Assembly (NCBI GenBank): GCA_964599565.1
Contig: CAZRFE010000040.1
Coordinates: 1-22,252 of the forward strand
Origin: JAJUFS01 sp964599565
Lineage (GTDB): Bacteria; Pseudomonadota; Gammaproteobacteria; Natronospirales; JAJUFS01
Reading direction: 5' to 3'
DNA length: 22,252 bases
Notes under the pieces: generated by a model
What the model was told of the DNA's origin: nothing
The model's input: the letters and a program-made list of their open reading frames with translations, nothing else
Databases searched by the model: none
Program-made: the position numbers and the translations under genes
Shown here: positions 20,887-22,252 of the stretch, in pieces
Position numbering within the stretch: the first letter of the stretch is position 1
Layout: every line of letters starts with the position of its first letter

Positions 20887-21330
20887 ATGCAATATCGAAA
20901 GTCGCAGGAGGCGATCGATCGACTGACGGCGGAGCAGCGCCGCGTCACGCAGGACGCGGGCACCGAACGCCCGTTCACCGGGCAATACAACGATCATGCG
21001 GAGCCCGGCATTTACGTGGACATCGTCTCCGGCGAGCCGCTCTTTGCGTCGTCCGACAAGTTCGAGTCGGGTTGCGGGTGGCCGAGTTTCACCAAGCCCG
21101 TTGTCCCTGCAAACGTCAACGAGTTGCGCGATACCTCCCACGGGATGATCCGGACCGAGGTCAGGTCAACCCATGGCGACAGCCACCTCGGCCATGTCTT
21201 CACGGATGGCCCGGCGGATCGCGGCGGCCTGCGTTACTGCATCAATTCCGCGTCGCTGCGGTTCGTCCATCGCGACGACATGGAGCGCGAGGGCTACGGT
21301 GATTATCTCGACCAGGTAGAGGAGGTTTGA
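20887..21330 (+). CDS. msrB: Peptide methionine-R-sulfoxide reductase MsrB, zinc-less form
   Basis: 147 residues from the ATG at 20887, with a consensus AGGAGG six bases upstream. It repairs methionine-R-sulfoxide in proteins. Family motifs are complete: RRVTQDAGTERPFTGQYNDH, FESGCGWPSFTKPV with the resolving Cys (C63), EVRSTHGDSHLGHVFTDGP, and RYCINSASLRFV with the catalytic Cys (C118). The two CxxC pairs that hold zinc in most MsrB proteins are absent: the first position reads YVDIVSGEP, so only two Cys remain. There is no signal peptide, hence it is cytoplasmic. It is followed after one base by msrA, giving the order msrB-msrA, and is divergent from an AraC regulator. Confidence 0.95.
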   Translation: MQYRKSQEAIDRLTAEQRRVTQDAGTERPFTGQYNDHAEPGIYVDIVSGEPLFASSDKFESGCGWPSFTKPVVPANVNELRDTSHGMIRTEVRSTHGDSHLGHVFTDGPADRGGLRYCINSASLRFVHRDDMEREGYGDYLDQVEEV

Positions 21331-21331
21331 C

Positions 21332-21850
21332 ATGCATCAGCGCGCCGTACTTGCCGGGGGATGCTTCTGGGGCATGCAGGATCTGATCCGCAAGCTTCCC
21401 GGTGTTGTCTCGACCCGCGTCGGCTATACCGGCGGCGACACACCGAACGCGACCTACCGCAACCACGGGATGCATGCGGAGGGAATCGAAATCATCTTCG
21501 ACCCGGCGCAGACGAACTACCGGCGCATCCTTGAGTATTTCTTCCAGATCCACGATCCCACGACGAAGAATCGCCAGGGCGGAGACATCGGCAGCTCGTA
21601 CCGTTCGGCAATCTACTACGTCGATGACGAGCAGAAGCGCGTCGCCGAGGAAACCATCGCCGACGTGAACGCCTCCGGTCTCTGGGACGGCAAGGTCGTC
21701 ACGGAGGTCGAGCCCGTTGGCGACTTCTGGGAAGCAGAGCCTGAGCACCAGGATTACCTGGAGCGCTATCCGAACGGCTACACCTGCCACTTCCCGCGTC
21801 CCAACTGGGTTCTTCCAAAGCGGGCGCCGACACCGGGAGACGAACGATGA
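21332..21850 (+). CDS. msrA: Peptide methionine-S-sulfoxide reductase MsrA
   Basis: 172 residues. The catalytic motif GCFWG is present with C11, and the C-terminal YPNGYTCHFPRPNW holds the recycling Cys (C152), a two-Cys arrangement known from mycobacterial-type MsrA. Other landmarks are GVVSTRVGYTGGDTPNATYRNHGMHAEGIEIIFDP and EYFFQIHDPTTKNRQGGDIGSSYRSAIYY. The usual GxTGHAE loop is changed to RNHGMHAEG. It reduces methionine-S-sulfoxide and complements MsrB, so the operon repairs both epimers. A GGAGG inside the msrB end (21321-21325) drives its start one base past the msrB stop. Its stop overlaps the next ATG (ATGA). Confidence 0.95.
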   Translation: MHQRAVLAGGCFWGMQDLIRKLPGVVSTRVGYTGGDTPNATYRNHGMHAEGIEIIFDPAQTNYRRILEYFFQIHDPTTKNRQGGDIGSSYRSAIYYVDDEQKRVAEETIADVNASGLWDGKVVTEVEPVGDFWEAEPEHQDYLERYPNGYTCHFPRPNWVLPKRAPTPGDER

Positions 21851-22252
21851 GGGCGATCGTGGTGACCGACCAGACGGCGGGAACGGCCGGGATGACGCTT
21901 ACGGAGCGGCCCGAGCCGCAACCCTCGATAAACGACGTCGTGGTCCGGGTGCATGCGTCGGGATTCGTCAACACGGAACTTGGCTGGCCTTCCACCTGGC
22001 GCGATCGCCTCGACCGCGACCGGACACCGACCATCCCCGGGCACGAGCTGGCCGGCGTAGTCACGGCCTTCGGCTATGGCACGGCCGGGTTGTCCGTGGG
22101 GCAGCGGGTATTCGGCCTTACGGACTGGCATCGCGACGGCACGCTGGCGGAGTTTGTGGCCGTCGAGGCGCGCAACCTCGCGCCGCTGCCGGGCGATGTC
22201 GACTTCACGGTGGGCGCGAGCCTGCCGATCTCGGGCCTGACGGCGTGGCAGG
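21847..22252 (+). CDS. MDR superfamily oxidoreductase, 3' end cut by window
   Basis: At least 135 residues are visible before the window ends, so the C-terminal coenzyme domain is missing. The N-terminal GroES-like domain of the medium-chain dehydrogenase/quinone oxidoreductase superfamily is clear: MRAIVVTDQ, PSINDVVVRVHASGFVNTELG, then IPGHELAGVVTAFGYGTAGLSVGQRVFGL and the start of the cofactor domain at LPISGLTAWQ. The catalytic Cys of zinc alcohol dehydrogenases is absent (the segment reads ASGFVNTELG), so it is likely a zinc-free NADPH-dependent quinone or enal reductase. The ATG overlaps the msrA stop by four bases, so it is translated with the repair genes. This suggests a role in oxidant or electrophile stress, by context. 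Confidence 0.85.
   Translation, partial: MRAIVVTDQTAGTAGMTLTERPEPQPSINDVVVRVHASGFVNTELGWPSTWRDRLDRDRTPTIPGHELAGVVTAFGYGTAGLSVGQRVFGLTDWHRDGTLAEFVAVEARNLAPLPGDVDFTVGASLPISGLTAWQ

Noticed and set aside
1..22252. Prophage, CRISPR, toxin-antitoxin or defence island
   Set aside because: I found no integrase, phage structural gene, direct-repeat array, Cas protein, restriction-modification gene or recognisable toxin-antitoxin pair on either strand.

Overview
The window is high-GC bacterial chromosomal DNA, densely packed with short genes on both strands. It contains no rRNA, tRNA, CRISPR array or intact insertion sequence. The signal peptides and lipoboxes, a TonB C-terminal-like protein, a periplasmic metallo-beta-lactamase, Shine-Dalgarno sites and REP-like palindromes indicate a Gram-negative bacterium. 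A gammaproteobacterium of the Xanthomonadales/Lysobacterales type is my best guess, but no taxonomic marker gene is present, so this is inference.

Layout. Bases 1-1440 hold a secreted DUF1579-like protein (minus strand) set among debris: a 77-bp copy of the 3' end of the downstream GST gene, a REP-like palindrome and a second dyad. At 1.4-4.2 kb on the minus strand lie a glutathione S-transferase homologue, an unlisted 54-codon small ORF with a consensus ribosome binding site, and an ABC-F ATPase. The ABC-F gene has a perfect-hexamer sigma70 promoter and a leader with two coupled tiny ORFs. Divergent from it is a subclass B3 metallo-beta-lactamase homologue with Glu in place of the first zinc histidine, then a small lipoprotein. 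At 6.0-7.3 kb (minus) is a secreted acetamidase/formamidase with an extra N-terminal domain. At 7.5-11.0 kb (plus) are a DUF6624 protein and a run of small cytoplasmic genes: VOC/PhnB, DUF2200, GNAT, RibD-C reductase and GFA.

At 11.3-13.2 kb (minus) is a compact arsR - AHSA1/SRPBCC - two-TM protein - tandem-DUF1801 operon. Its sigma70 promoter overlaps two tandem dyads that look like ArsR operators. A small membrane protein diverges from it. A 23-bp perfect inverted repeat separates this from a 901-residue secreted M1 aminopeptidase (minus). A second GFA protein and a TonB-C-like periplasmic protein follow, both minus strand.

At 18.2-19.7 kb an antibiotic-biosynthesis-monooxygenase/tandem-ACT pair diverges from a second ArsR-type regulator, which has a 16-bp palindrome just before its start codon. 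At 19.8-22.25 kb an AraC-type regulator diverges from a methionine sulfoxide reductase operon (msrB, msrA, then an MDR oxidoreductase cut by the window end).

Overall this looks like an accessory stress, detoxification and small-molecule-handling region: several local regulator/target modules, each apparently self-contained, rather than one large pathway. The least explained parts are the ABC-F leader, the ArsR-controlled four-gene operon and the ArsR/monooxygenase/ACT divergon.
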